NCBI RefSeq assembly: GCF_003732705.1 | Contig: NZ_MOBR01000019.1 | Coordinates: 175,490 to 239,489, forward strand | DNA length: 64,000 nucleotides | Reading direction: 5' to 3' | Source of the DNA: Pseudomonas frederiksbergensis | GTDB lineage: Bacteria > Pseudomonadota > Gammaproteobacteria > Pseudomonadales > Pseudomonadaceae | Shown: piece by piece, positions 15,926 through 24,277 of the stretch | Layout of the letters: the number at the start of each line of letters is the position of its first letter | Numbering within the stretch: position 1 is the stretch's first letter | Position numbers and translations under genes: made by a program | Notes under the pieces: model-generated | Seen by the model: only the letters and a program-made list of their open reading frames with translations | Told to the model about the DNA's origin: nothing | Databases searched by the model: none

Positions 15926-16492
15926 ATGCCGCTGTTGTCCCTGCCCTGTAAACGCCTGACCCTGGCGGTGCTCGACCCTGATCAGGCAACGCTGGAAAGC
16001 GACTTCTACCGCCGCAACCAGCGGCATCTGGCCCGCTGGTCACCGATTCGCCCCACCGATTACCACAGCCCTGAACGCATCCGCCCGCGCCTTGAGGTGC
16101 AAGCCAGCGCATTTGAAGCCGGCCTGGCGGTACATTTCGCGCTGCTGGATCCGGATAACGGCCAGATGATCGGCGCGTGCAATTTCAGCGGCATCACCCG
16201 CGGGGCGTTCCAGGCCTGCTATCTCGGTTACCACATCGACGAATCCCATCAAGGTCGGGGCTTGATGCAGGAAGCGCTGGAAGCGGGCATCGGCTACATG
16301 TTCGATGAGCAGAAACTGCACCGGATCATGGCCAATTACATCCCGGGCAATGAACGCAGTGCGCGGCTGCTGGAACGCCTGGGATTTGAACGCGAGGGTT
16401 ACGCCAAGGCTTACCTGAGTATCGCCGGGCGCTGGCAGGATCATGTGCTGACGGCGTTGATCAACCCTGCACCACATACCCTATTCCGTTAA
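15926..16492 (+). CDS. GNAT N-acetyltransferase, RimJ-like
   Basis: 188 aa from the ATG at 15926 with GGAG seven bases upstream. The acetyl-CoA binding motif A is HQGRGLMQEALEAGIGYMF, and the RimJ-type end reads IMANYIPGNERSARLLERLGF. RimI/RimJ/RimL proteins acetylate ribosomal protein N-termini; many relatives act on other peptides or drugs, so the substrate is open. It follows the kinase gene after 57 bases and could be read from the same promoter, but no functional link is evident. It converges with the phosphoesterase gene. Confidence 0.85.
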   Translation: MPLLSLPCKRLTLAVLDPDQATLESDFYRRNQRHLARWSPIRPTDYHSPERIRPRLEVQASAFEAGLAVHFALLDPDNGQMIGACNFSGITRGAFQACYLGYHIDESHQGRGLMQEALEAGIGYMFDEQKLHRIMANYIPGNERSARLLERLGFEREGYAKAYLSIAGRWQDHVLTALINPAPHTLFR

Positions 16493-16504
16493 GCACTGAG
16501 CCAG

Positions 16505-17557
16505 CTATTGCGCGACGATCTGTTGCGCGGCATCGGGCAACAAACACCCCTTGGCCATCCACTGACAATCCCTGGCCCAAAGAAAACCGGTTTCAAGATT
16601 GCCTCGGTCGTCGTAGTAGTTCAGCCGCAACTGGCTGGCATTGAAGTCAAGTTTGGCAAACCCGGCATGCGCGTTGGCAAACGAGGTGTCCAGCGCAGTG
16701 GCGCCAACGGCGTAGAGTTTTTGGCCGCCAGCCCCGGACACCACCCAGGCGGGCTCTGCGGCGCGTAACAACAGTTGCTGATTGTGATCGTGCCCGGCCA
16801 GGAACATATCCACCTTGTTGCGTTCCAGTGCGGGCAACAGCAGGGAAACCAGTTCGCCATCCTCACCATGTTCGCCATGGTTGCGGACCGGGTGATGGGC
16901 CGCCGCAACGCGCCACACCGGCGCCGGTCCCGGCTGCTGGAAGGCCTGGTCAAGTAAATCGATCTGCCGCTGGAAGGATTCCCGTGGCGCCGCCGTGTCG
17001 AGGAAAACCATCCTCACCAATGGGCGTCCATCGACATTGCCGAAATCCTTGACGTAGAACGTGCTCGGCATCTGCCAACGGCCCGAGCCCTCGTGCCGCT
17101 GACCATATTCGACTTCGACCTTTTGCGACACCGGGTAATCGTGATTGCCCAGCACAGCGTAGAACGGCACGTGACTGAGCCACTGCCCCCAATAAACGCG
17201 CTCGAATTTCATCTGCCAGCTCAGGTCGTGAATGCCGGTCAGCGATTTGCCATAGAAGTTGTCGCCCAACAACACGACCATGTCCAGCCGCCCGTCCTTG
17301 GCCGCGACCCGCTCCATGGCTTGCCCCACTCGCCACTGTTGCAGATCGCCGCTGCCCTGATCGCCCAAGGCGATCATCGATACGACTGAAGGATCCAGGT
17401 CCATCAACGGAACATACGGCGCCGGCGGTGTGAACATCCAGTAACCCACAATCGATGCGGCGATCAACAGGATGATCAAGGCAATACCGGACCTGCGAAC
17501 AGCTTTTCCAAGGGCGACACGTCTTGCGCCGGGCAATGGAGTCAGGGTGCGTTTCAA
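16505..17557 (-). CDS. Membrane-anchored purple-acid-phosphatase-like metallophosphoesterase
   Basis: 350 aa. An N-terminal basic stretch and one membrane helix (about 24-46, GIALIILLIAASIVGYWMF) anchor it with the enzyme outside. Metal motifs of the tartrate-resistant acid phosphatase group are in order: ALGDQG (about 68), LLGDNFYG (about 97), LGNHDY (about 139), AAHHPVRNHGEHG (about 219) and AGHDHNQQ (about 255). It probably releases phosphate from periplasmic esters. It is divergent from the ArnT-like gene with a shared 160-base promoter region, so the two may be co-regulated. Confidence 0.88.
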   Translation of the reverse strand: MKRTLTPLPGARRVALGKAVRRSGIALIILLIAASIVGYWMFTPPAPYVPLMDLDPSVVSMIALGDQGSGDLQQWRVGQAMERVAAKDGRLDMVVLLGDNFYGKSLTGIHDLSWQMKFERVYWGQWLSHVPFYAVLGNHDYPVSQKVEVEYGQRHEGSGRWQMPSTFYVKDFGNVDGRPLVRMVFLDTAAPRESFQRQIDLLDQAFQQPGPAPVWRVAAAHHPVRNHGEHGEDGELVSLLLPALERNKVDMFLAGHDHNQQLLLRAAEPAWVVSGAGGQKLYAVGATALDTSFANAHAGFAKLDFNASQLRLNYYDDRGNLETGFLWARDCQWMAKGCLLPDAAQQIVAQ

Positions 17558-17721
17558 TCAGGGGCTCACTTGGCATGGCCAGCCAGGCAGAAGGGAAACA
17601 AGGGTCAACCTTGGCCATCAATAGATCACACCAGTTGTTCACACTTTGTTAAGAATTCGCCCCGTATACTTTTTCCAGCCCGTTTTTTTTACGGCCCCCT
17701 TTCTTCGGTAGCCAGAACCTT

Positions 17722-19161
17722 ATGTCGCGTCCTGCCCCGTTGCTGTTCCTGCTTGGCTGTCTGCTGTTTTTCTTCGCGCTTGGCAATCATCAATTGCAAG
17801 GTTCTACGGAAGCCCGGGTCGCCGGGATCGCCATGGAAATGCACCTGGACGATGACTGGGTGACACCGCGCCTGTTTGGCGAACCCTTTCTGGAGAAACC
17901 GCCGCTAAGCCTGTGGCTCGATGCCGGGGCCATCCGCGTATTCGGCGGCACACCGTGGGCGGTACGATTAGCGTCGGCGTTTGCCGGGTTGTTCAGTGTG
18001 ATGGTGTTGTACGCCATGCTGCGCCGGTTCGGCCGGCCGAAGGCCATTGCCTGGACGGCCGGGATCCTGCTGGCGACGATGGCCAGTTACTGGAGCAATG
18101 TGCGCGGTGTCGGTGAAGACGCCTTGCTTGCCCTCGGTGTGACCATGGCGCTGTTGGGGTTTTTCCAGGGCCAACGTCATTCCACAGCCGGCAATGCGCT
18201 GCTGTTCGTCGCCGGGATTGCCATCGCGACCCTGAGCAAAGGCGTGCTGGGCCTGGCGATGCCGGGTGTGGTGATCTTCGCGTTTCTGCTGGCCGAGAGC
18301 CTGATGGATAAACGCCTGAAAATCACCGATTGGCTACGCCCCGGCCTGCTGACGCTGGTGGGGTTGATCCCGCTGATGATCTGGCTCGCCGTGTTGTATC
18401 AACGCGGTGGTGCACATGCGCTGGGCGAAGTCTTGCTGACCAACAGTGTCGGTCGCTTCAGCGGTTCATTCGTCGAGGCCGGACATTACGAACCGTTCTA
18501 CTACTACCTGACCAAGCTGCCAGAAGCCTTCCTGCCCTGGAATATCCTGGTGTACCTGGGGTTGTGGCACTTTCGCAAAAGCCTGATGGCCAATCGTTAC
18601 TTGCTGTTTTTTACCGTCTGGATCCTGGCGCAGTTCCTCATGCTGACGTTGGCGTCGAGCAAGCGCACGGTGTACCTGATGTCCATGACACCCGCCGCCG
18701 CGGTGATTGCGGCGGAGTATGCCCGCGTTCTGTTCGACAGGCTGAAGGCCCGTGAAGGCGCCTCAACGCTGCTCGGCCGTATCGCCCGGCATCGCCAAGC
18801 ATTGGCCGCCGGTTTGCTCACCGTCGTTATCGCCAGCTACCTGGCCGCCGCCCAATGGGCCATGCCCCGGGCCGATATCGAGCTGTCCTTCCTGCCACTG
18901 ACCGAGCAGATTCAGACGCTGCAGGCCAATGGACAAGAGGTTGCGCTATTCCAGGCCAATGAACGGGTCGGCGGCGCCACCGTGTTCTATACCCAGAAGG
19001 TGCTCAAGGGGTTGGACACCGAGGCGCAATTGCATGAGTTTTTGAAGGCGTCACCGACTAATGTGGCGGTGATGTCTGGCGAGAGTGAACCGGTGGCGCC
19101 GTTGAAGGTGCTGAAGATCATGATGGTAGGACGGCAGCCGTATTATTTTGTCGGGGAGTGA
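17722..19161 (+). CDS. ArnT-like membrane glycosyltransferase (PMT/GT39-83 type)
   Basis: 479 aa, polytopic. N-terminal signature of the ArnT/PMT fold: NHQLQGSTEARVAGIAMEM with a STEAR acidic motif after the first membrane helix, then PRLFGEPFLEKPPLSLWLDA, the KPP loop that contacts substrate. About ten to eleven hydrophobic helices follow, then a short periplasmic C-terminal domain. It is shorter than E. coli ArnT (550 aa). ArnT moves 4-amino-arabinose from undecaprenyl phosphate to lipid A; this paralog may use another sugar. The PAP2 and histidine phosphatase genes on the other strand just downstream suggest an envelope function. Confidence 0.85.
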   Translation: MSRPAPLLFLLGCLLFFFALGNHQLQGSTEARVAGIAMEMHLDDDWVTPRLFGEPFLEKPPLSLWLDAGAIRVFGGTPWAVRLASAFAGLFSVMVLYAMLRRFGRPKAIAWTAGILLATMASYWSNVRGVGEDALLALGVTMALLGFFQGQRHSTAGNALLFVAGIAIATLSKGVLGLAMPGVVIFAFLLAESLMDKRLKITDWLRPGLLTLVGLIPLMIWLAVLYQRGGAHALGEVLLTNSVGRFSGSFVEAGHYEPFYYYLTKLPEAFLPWNILVYLGLWHFRKSLMANRYLLFFTVWILAQFLMLTLASSKRTVYLMSMTPAAAVIAAEYARVLFDRLKAREGASTLLGRIARHRQALAAGLLTVVIASYLAAAQWAMPRADIELSFLPLTEQIQTLQANGQEVALFQANERVGGATVFYTQKVLKGLDTEAQLHEFLKASPTNVAVMSGESEPVAPLKVLKIMMVGRQPYYFVGE

Positions 19162-19189
19162 TTCCTTCAGGTAGACCGCGTTATCGTTC

Positions 19190-19280
19190 TTCGCGGGCAA
19201 GCTTGCTCCTACAGGATTTATATCGCACACAATTTCGCGATCGACCTAGCCCCTGTAGGAGCGAGGCTTGCCCGCGGAGG
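19190..19280. repeat. REPIN: paired inverted REP elements
   Basis: Two inverted REP units (19190-19215 and 19252-19280) built on CGGGCAAGCTTGCTCCTACA and its inverse, about 36 bases apart. They sit between the ArnT-like stop and the terminator. Confidence 0.85.
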
Positions 19281-19318
19281 CGATCTGCAAGCCACCACCA
19301 GCCCCTGGACCAGACAAT

Positions 19319-19361
19319 AAAAAACCCGCCACCCTCAATCAGAGGCTGGCGGGTTTTTTTG
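19319..19361. terminator. Bidirectional intrinsic terminator
   Basis: AAAAAACCCGCCA and TGGCGGGTTTTTTT arms around a short loop. It closes both the ArnT-like gene (plus) and the PAP2 gene (minus). Confidence 0.9.
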
Positions 19362-19377
19362 TTCAAGGCTCGCTAAA

Positions 19378-20211
19378 TCAACCAGCAACCTGCGGCTGCG
19401 CGACCTGTTCGGCTCGCTCGAGCTTTTGCAGCACAGGCTTCTCCAGCCGCACTCGCCCGTAAAATGCCAGCGCCGTCAGCAGACACGCCAGCCACACAAA
19501 GATCCCGGCCCAGAAGGTGTGGGACATGTAATGCCAGCCCTGCAAGACCCGCGCAGTGCCGTAGATGAAACCAAGCAGCAACGAGCCCCACATCACGGCT
19601 TTCGAGAAACGCCAGCGGTAGCGCCGGGCCACGAAGTACAACGCGAGCATGGTGAACCCACCCGAGGCATGGCCGCCCGGCCAGCAACGACCGTCGCCCG
19701 CTTCCCTGAACAACTGGAAGTTGTTGTACCACTCGACATGGGCGAGTTTGCCGCCGTACAGGGTCGTCTCAATCGGGCAATAAACGCTGGTGTGGGCCTT
19801 GAGAAAATGGATCACACCGGTGCAAATGGCAAAGGCGAACACCACGAACAGAAAATCCCGACGGTGCGCATGGGTGAACCTGAGCACCGGTGCGGCTTTG
19901 CAGCGCTCCAGAAAACCGCCAAGTCGTGGGTGCTTCTGCGGGTTCACCAGCGGCCACACGAACGACAGGATCGCGCCGATCAAGGCGATTTCAGCCGTCC
20001 AGTTCGGGATGATCCGCGCCCACTTGTGGGTCAGTTTCTCGAAGAAGTGAACCTTGTCGAGCGGGAATATCTGGGCAACCGGGTCAAACAACAGATTGCT
20101 GAAGGCGATGTCGATTTTGGTCATGTCGAACATCAGGAACACCACGGCCGCACAGGCCAGCGGAATACCGAAATTCACCCAGTAAAAACGGGAAGGGGAA
20201 GCTGTCTGCAT
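19378..20211 (-). CDS. PAP2-family membrane phosphatase
   Basis: 277 aa from the ATG at 20209-20211 (MQTASPSRFYWVNFG). Six or so membrane helices. The PAP2 active-site motifs are present: a K...R-type region around HVEWYNNFQLFRE, the GHAS motif in RCWPGGHASGGFTML, and the third motif RVLQGWHYMSHTFWAG. The family removes phosphate from undecaprenyl pyrophosphate, lipid A or phosphatidylglycerol phosphate at the inner membrane. It follows the histidine phosphatase gene after 32 bases on the same strand, so the two probably form an operon. Confidence 0.9.
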   Translation of the reverse strand: MQTASPSRFYWVNFGIPLACAAVVFLMFDMTKIDIAFSNLLFDPVAQIFPLDKVHFFEKLTHKWARIIPNWTAEIALIGAILSFVWPLVNPQKHPRLGGFLERCKAAPVLRFTHAHRRDFLFVVFAFAICTGVIHFLKAHTSVYCPIETTLYGGKLAHVEWYNNFQLFREAGDGRCWPGGHASGGFTMLALYFVARRYRWRFSKAVMWGSLLLGFIYGTARVLQGWHYMSHTFWAGIFVWLACLLTALAFYGRVRLEKPVLQKLERAEQVAQPQVAG

Positions 20212-20243
20212 CGTAAATCCTGAGTCAAAGAAATGAAGACATT

Positions 20244-20915
20244 CTATTGAGTGGTCACCGACTTCCAGTCGGAGGCCTCGATGTAGCCAAGAATGGTCGG
20301 CGCTTGAGGTGTTTGCGTGGAAACAAACAGAGAAGCACCATACCCCAGCGTGGAGGTCGACACGTTCATGCTTTTTTCCAGCTCGGTCATGCACTCGCTG
20401 TGGGTCACTAAAATCAGATTGCGGCCCGGCACTTTGTGCGCCAGGGCGTCGCGCAGCATGCTGCCCTTGCAACTGATCAACCAGTCTTCGCCCGCGCCCA
20501 CCGAGTTGAACATGTAACCAGCCGTTTGAGCGGTGCGCACCATCGGGCTGTTATAGATGTCAGCCTTGGACAGGCCCAGGCGTTCGAAGTGAGAGCCGAC
20601 AGCCACTGCGACGCCACGAGAACGGTCAGTGATGCCATCGTTGCCACTCAGGCACGCGGCCGTGGAGTGATCGCAACGCTCGACGTGGCGCACCAGCACG
20701 ATCATGTCGCCCTTGGCCCAACCCGACATCAACGCCCTGGCGCCGACCACGTTGCCATGGGCCAGGTCCGGCACGGCAGCGGGCGCCAGCAGCCAGAAGG
20801 TCAGCGGAATGACCAACAGTGCCGAGGCGAGTACCACCAATGCATTGCGATAACGGGCAAAGCGGCTCAGATCAATCGAGCGTTTTATCCCGAACAGACT
20901 CAGTCTCAATTCCAC
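20244..20915 (-). CDS. Ais-like histidine phosphatase, membrane-anchored
   Basis: 223 aa. One N-terminal membrane helix (about 25-47), then a histidine phosphatase domain. The catalytic motif is VLVRHVERC, a variant of RHG in which Gly is replaced, followed by IYNSPMVRTAQTAGYMF and ILVTHSECMTELEK with the second His. This variant recalls Ais/LpxT-linked periplasmic phosphatases of lipopolysaccharide. It is the first gene of a two-gene unit with the PAP2 phosphatase. The substrate is not known; heptose phosphate of the LPS core is a guess from the family. Confidence 0.82.
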   Translation of the reverse strand: MELRLSLFGIKRSIDLSRFARYRNALVVLASALLVIPLTFWLLAPAAVPDLAHGNVVGARALMSGWAKGDMIVLVRHVERCDHSTAACLSGNDGITDRSRGVAVAVGSHFERLGLSKADIYNSPMVRTAQTAGYMFNSVGAGEDWLISCKGSMLRDALAHKVPGRNLILVTHSECMTELEKSMNVSTSTLGYGASLFVSTQTPQAPTILGYIEASDWKSVTTQ

Positions 20916-21179
20916 AAAAAGCCGCCCCCGCCGGCATGCCGCACGTGTGATTTAAAGCGACAAGGGTAGAGAGGCTGACGTCGCCAGCAAGTGAAACCCA
21001 TGTGAAAAAAAGCTTAAGACCGCCCCACAAACCTTGTTACAGGATCTGTCTGACAAAAACCTTTCAGCTCTCGGGATTGCTGCCGATACAGGTCTGCAAC
21101 ACACCTTGCTGGCACCTAAAAACAACAATCTTCCAGCCAACTGACGATATAGAAACACTACGTTCCTGGAGGAATTGTG

Positions 21180-23099
21180 ATGAATAGCTGGTTCGGCAAT
21201 ATCAGCGTGAACCTGAAACTGGGCCTGGGATTCGGCCTGGTCCTGGCACTGACCTGCGTCCTGGCCCTGACCGGCTGGACGAGCCTGGGCGGGTTGATTG
21301 ACCGCAGCAACTGGATGAGCGACATCACCCAGCTCAACGCCGGCCTGACCAAGCTGCGCGTGGTGCGCCTGCAATACATGCTGACCAACGGCGACGAAAC
21401 CGCCGCGCAGAACGTCCAGACCACCCTCGACAGTTTTGTGACTCAGCAAACCGCACTGCTGGGTAAATTCAAAAACCCTGAAAACGTCAAGATGCTCAAA
21501 GAGCAGGCCGCGACCATCGCCGCTTACCAGACGTCCCTGAACAAAATGCGCGGCGCCTACCGCACCGGTAACAGTGCCCGCGATGCCATGGGCGCCAACG
21601 CCGAGACCGCCAGCACGCTGATCAACACCATCAGCACCCGCGTGCAGGACATGCCCCTGAGCGATCAGCGTTTCGAGCAGTTCCAGGCCATCACCCAGGC
21701 CAAGGAAGCGTTCATGCTGGCCCGCTATGAAGTGCGCGGCTACACCGCCAGCACCAACGCCGAGACCGAGCAAAAAGCCGTCGGCCAACTGGACGCGGCC
21801 ATCGCCAGCCTCAAGCCGCTGAACGTGCATTTCGCCGAGACCCAGCAAGACGCCCTGCGTCAACTGGACACCGCGCTGACCAACTACCGCAGCGCCTTGC
21901 TGGCTTACAAAACCGCCAGCAACGAAGCTGTGCAGGCGCGCAAGGAAATGACCGACCAGGGCAACGCCATCGTCGACCTGAGCGACAAGCTGTATCAATT
22001 CCAGATCGATCGTCGTGACATCGAAAGTGCCCAGGCCCGCACCCTGCAACTGATCAGCACCTTGCTGGCATTGCTGGTCGGCGTGGTCGCGGCCGTGGTC
22101 ATCACCCGCCAGATCACTGGCCCGCTGCGTGAAACCATGACCGTCGTCGACCGCATCGCCAGCGGCGACCTGACCCAAGACGTCAAAGTCACCCGCCGCG
22201 ACGAACTCGGGGTGTTGCAGCAAGGTATCGGCCGCATGGGCGTGACCCTGCGGGATCTGATCAGCGGCATCCGCGACGGTGTCACCCAGATCGCCAGCGC
22301 GGCGGAAGAGTTGTCGGCCGTGACCGAACAAACCAGCGCCGGGGTCAACAGCCAGAAGATCGAGACCGATCAAGTGGCCACCGCGATGCACGAGATGACC
22401 GCCACTGTGCAGGAAGTCGCGCGCAACGCCGAAGAAGCCTCCCAGGCAGCCGCCGCCGCTGACGGCGAAGCCCGCGAAGGCGACAAAGTGGTCAACGAAG
22501 CCATCGCCCAGATCGAACGCCTGGCCACCGAAGTGGCACGTTCCACCGAAGCGATGAGCGTGCTGCAACAGGAAAGCGACAAGATCGGCAGCGTCATGGA
22601 CGTGATCAAGGCGGTGGCCGAACAGACCAACCTGCTGGCGCTCAACGCCGCCATCGAAGCGGCCCGTGCCGGTGAAGCCGGTCGTGGTTTTGCGGTCGTC
22701 GCCGACGAAGTCCGTGGCCTGGCCCAACGCACGCAGAAATCCACCGAAGAAATCGAAGGCCTGGTGGCTGGCTTGCAGAACGGCACCCAACAAGTGTCGG
22801 CCGTGATGAACAACAGCCGCGCCCTGACCGACAGCAGCGTAGCCCTGACCCGCAAGGCCGGTGTTTCCCTGGAAAACATCACCCGCACGGTGTCCAACAT
22901 CCAGTCGATGAACCAGCAGATCGCCGCAGCCGCCGAACAGCAAAGCGCCGTGGCCGAAGAGATCAGCCGCAGCATCATCAACGTGCGCGACGTCTCCGAA
23001 CAAACCGCCGCCGCCAGCGACGAAACCGCTAAATCCAGTGTTGAACTGGCGCGGTTGGGTGGTCAGCTGCAACAGATGGTCAGCCACTTCCGGGTCTGA
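21180..23099 (+). CDS. Methyl-accepting chemotaxis protein, McpS-like (HBM sensor)
   Basis: 639 aa from the ATG at 21180 (GGAGG six bases upstream); the GTG just before it is less likely. Order: short cytoplasmic N-terminus, membrane helix (about 11-31), a helical periplasmic sensor of about 250 residues, second membrane helix (about 287-305), HAMP, and the signalling hairpin with the invariant tip EQTNLLALNAAIEAARAGEAGRGFAVVADEVR. Length, N-terminus (NSWFGNISVNLKLGLGFGL) and sensor layout match McpS of P. putida, whose helical bimodular domain binds TCA-cycle acids and acetate. The ligand here may differ. The gene is monocistronic, preceded by a 260-base non-coding region and followed by repeats. 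Confidence 0.94.
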   Translation: MNSWFGNISVNLKLGLGFGLVLALTCVLALTGWTSLGGLIDRSNWMSDITQLNAGLTKLRVVRLQYMLTNGDETAAQNVQTTLDSFVTQQTALLGKFKNPENVKMLKEQAATIAAYQTSLNKMRGAYRTGNSARDAMGANAETASTLINTISTRVQDMPLSDQRFEQFQAITQAKEAFMLARYEVRGYTASTNAETEQKAVGQLDAAIASLKPLNVHFAETQQDALRQLDTALTNYRSALLAYKTASNEAVQARKEMTDQGNAIVDLSDKLYQFQIDRRDIESAQARTLQLISTLLALLVGVVAAVVITRQITGPLRETMTVVDRIASGDLTQDVKVTRRDELGVLQQGIGRMGVTLRDLISGIRDGVTQIASAAEELSAVTEQTSAGVNSQKIETDQVATAMHEMTATVQEVARNAEEASQAAAAADGEAREGDKVVNEAIAQIERLATEVARSTEAMSVLQQESDKIGSVMDVIKAVAEQTNLLALNAAIEAARAGEAGRGFAVVADEVRGLAQRTQKSTEEIEGLVAGLQNGTQQVSAVMNNSRALTDSSVALTRKAGVSLENITRTVSNIQSMNQQIAAAAEQQSAVAEEISRSIINVRDVSEQTAAASDETAKSSVELARLGGQLQQMVSHFRV

Positions 23100-23110
23100 C
23101 ATTCACCGTC

Positions 23111-23224
23111 TGATCGTTCCCACGCTCCCGCGTGGGAATGCCTCAATGGACGCTCCGCGTCTGCTTCGGCATGTGACGCAGAGCGTCACGGGCTGCATTC
23201 CCACGCGGAGCGTGGGAACGATCA
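23111..23224. repeat. Complex palindromic repeat, copy 1
   Basis: About 114 bases bounded by TGATCGTTCCCACGCTCC and its exact inverse, with inner hairpins around ACGCTCCGCGT and GACGCAGAGCGTC. A second copy in the opposite orientation lies at 36109-36219. This is a dispersed Pseudomonas repeat, not a gene. Confidence 0.85.
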
Positions 23225-23246
23225 AATCAAAGTGATCGACGCAAAT

Positions 23247-23279
23247 CCTGTAGGAGCAAGGCTTGCCCGCGAAGAGGCC
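23247..23279. repeat. Single Pseudomonas REP element
   Basis: CCTGTAGGAGCAAGGCTTGC core plus the GAAGAGGCC tail, next to the complex repeat after the chemoreceptor gene. Confidence 0.8.
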
Positions 23280-23361
23280 CTACAAGCCAACATCAAATCC
23301 AACTGATTCCCCTCCCCCCGGCCCGCCGCGCTAAGCTCGAAGAAAATACCGAAGGCGCCCT

Positions 23362-23832
23362 ATGACAATGCCGACCCACAAGCGAATCTACCTAGGCCCG
23401 GCCGTGTTGGTGCTGGTGAATATCGCCGTGCTGACAGCCGTCGTGCTCAGCAACATCTCAAGCGCCTATGGCCGGCACATGATCAAAACCACAGAACCTC
23501 TTCTGATCGAAGGGCGCAACGGCGATGAACACGACTACGTGCTGCCCCTCGGAACCACGCTCTATTACGATAAAAGCTACCCCGAAGGATTCGATCGTTA
23601 TTGGGTTTACTTGAACCACAAAGGCGTCATCGCCCACGAAGAAGTGCCGATGAAGCCGGAATACGGCGGTGCTTTGATTGATCCACTTTGGCTATCGAAT
23701 ATCGACGCCGATACGTTGAAAGACCTGTTCAAACGCTTCCCCCTGTCAAAGGAAAACGTCGCCGCCGCCGTAAAAGCCAACCAAATCACCCGGGACGATT
23801 TGGCGGACATCCTTCGCTCGATGCCGGAGTGA
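23362..23832 (+). CDS. Unknown membrane-anchored protein
   Basis: 156 aa; the second codon pair offers an alternative ATG two codons later. One N-terminal membrane helix (about 11-33, PAVLVLVNIAVLTAVVLSNI) acts as an uncleaved anchor, with the rest probably periplasmic. The soluble part has GTTLYYDKSYPEGFDRYWVYLNHKG, suggesting a small beta fold, and a C-terminal helical tail (LKDLFKRFPLSKENVAAAVK). I do not recognise a family. It is flanked by repeats upstream and by a convergent antitoxin gene downstream; nothing suggests partners. Confidence 0.75.
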   Translation: MTMPTHKRIYLGPAVLVLVNIAVLTAVVLSNISSAYGRHMIKTTEPLLIEGRNGDEHDYVLPLGTTLYYDKSYPEGFDRYWVYLNHKGVIAHEEVPMKPEYGGALIDPLWLSNIDADTLKDLFKRFPLSKENVAAAVKANQITRDDLADILRSMPE

Positions 23833-23858
23833 CACCAAGCGCCCCTGTACGCCGAAGG

Positions 23859-24101
23859 CTATTTAGCGGCCACCGCAGCCGTTGCTTTCTCTTCCCGCGA
23901 AGGCAGATTGAGCTCACACCCACTTGCACCAAATCTGTCGTGGATGCGGCTTCCAAGTCCTCCGGCGCAATCGACAGCTGCCAACGCTGTCTCCAAAATC
24001 AGGCGCGCCTCCTCTTCCATCGAATGTCCATGGTGGGCGGCGGCGATGCGCAGTTGTTCTGTTATCTGATCGTCAAGGTTTCGAATCGTGATGCTGGCCA
24101 T
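23859..24101 (-). CDS. Orphan FitA-type (Arc-like) antitoxin
   Basis: 80 aa from the ATG at 24099-24101, which has AGGAGG five bases upstream; the open frame runs 33 codons further but without such a site. MASITIRNLDDQITEQLRIAAAHHGHSMEEEARLIL is the ribbon-helix-helix domain of FitA-like antitoxins or plasmid stability proteins. The C-terminal part normally wraps around a FitB PIN-domain toxin. No toxin gene follows: the downstream neighbour on the same strand is absent and the next gene converges from the other side. Either the toxin was lost or the antitoxin acts on a distant partner. Confidence 0.82.
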   Translation of the reverse strand: MASITIRNLDDQITEQLRIAAAHHGHSMEEEARLILETALAAVDCAGGLGSRIHDRFGASGCELNLPSREEKATAAVAAK

Positions 24102-24277
24102 ACAACCTCCTGCAATCAATGAAATCGCCGATGATTGTGCCCTATTCACCGCGTCCCATGCTGCTGCAATGTCGATGGCATGAAGAGCCCATTGAGCCAT
24201 TTACTTTAGCTGCGGTTTCAACATACCTTTCAGCGCATTGATCCGCGCACGCGGGCTTTGATCAAAGGACTACGATC

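Noticed and set aside
20952..23102. 716-codon minus-strand open frame over the chemoreceptor gene
   Set aside because: It is the complement of a GC-rich coding gene with strong MCP signature; the translation is rich in Gly, His and Asp and has no domain.
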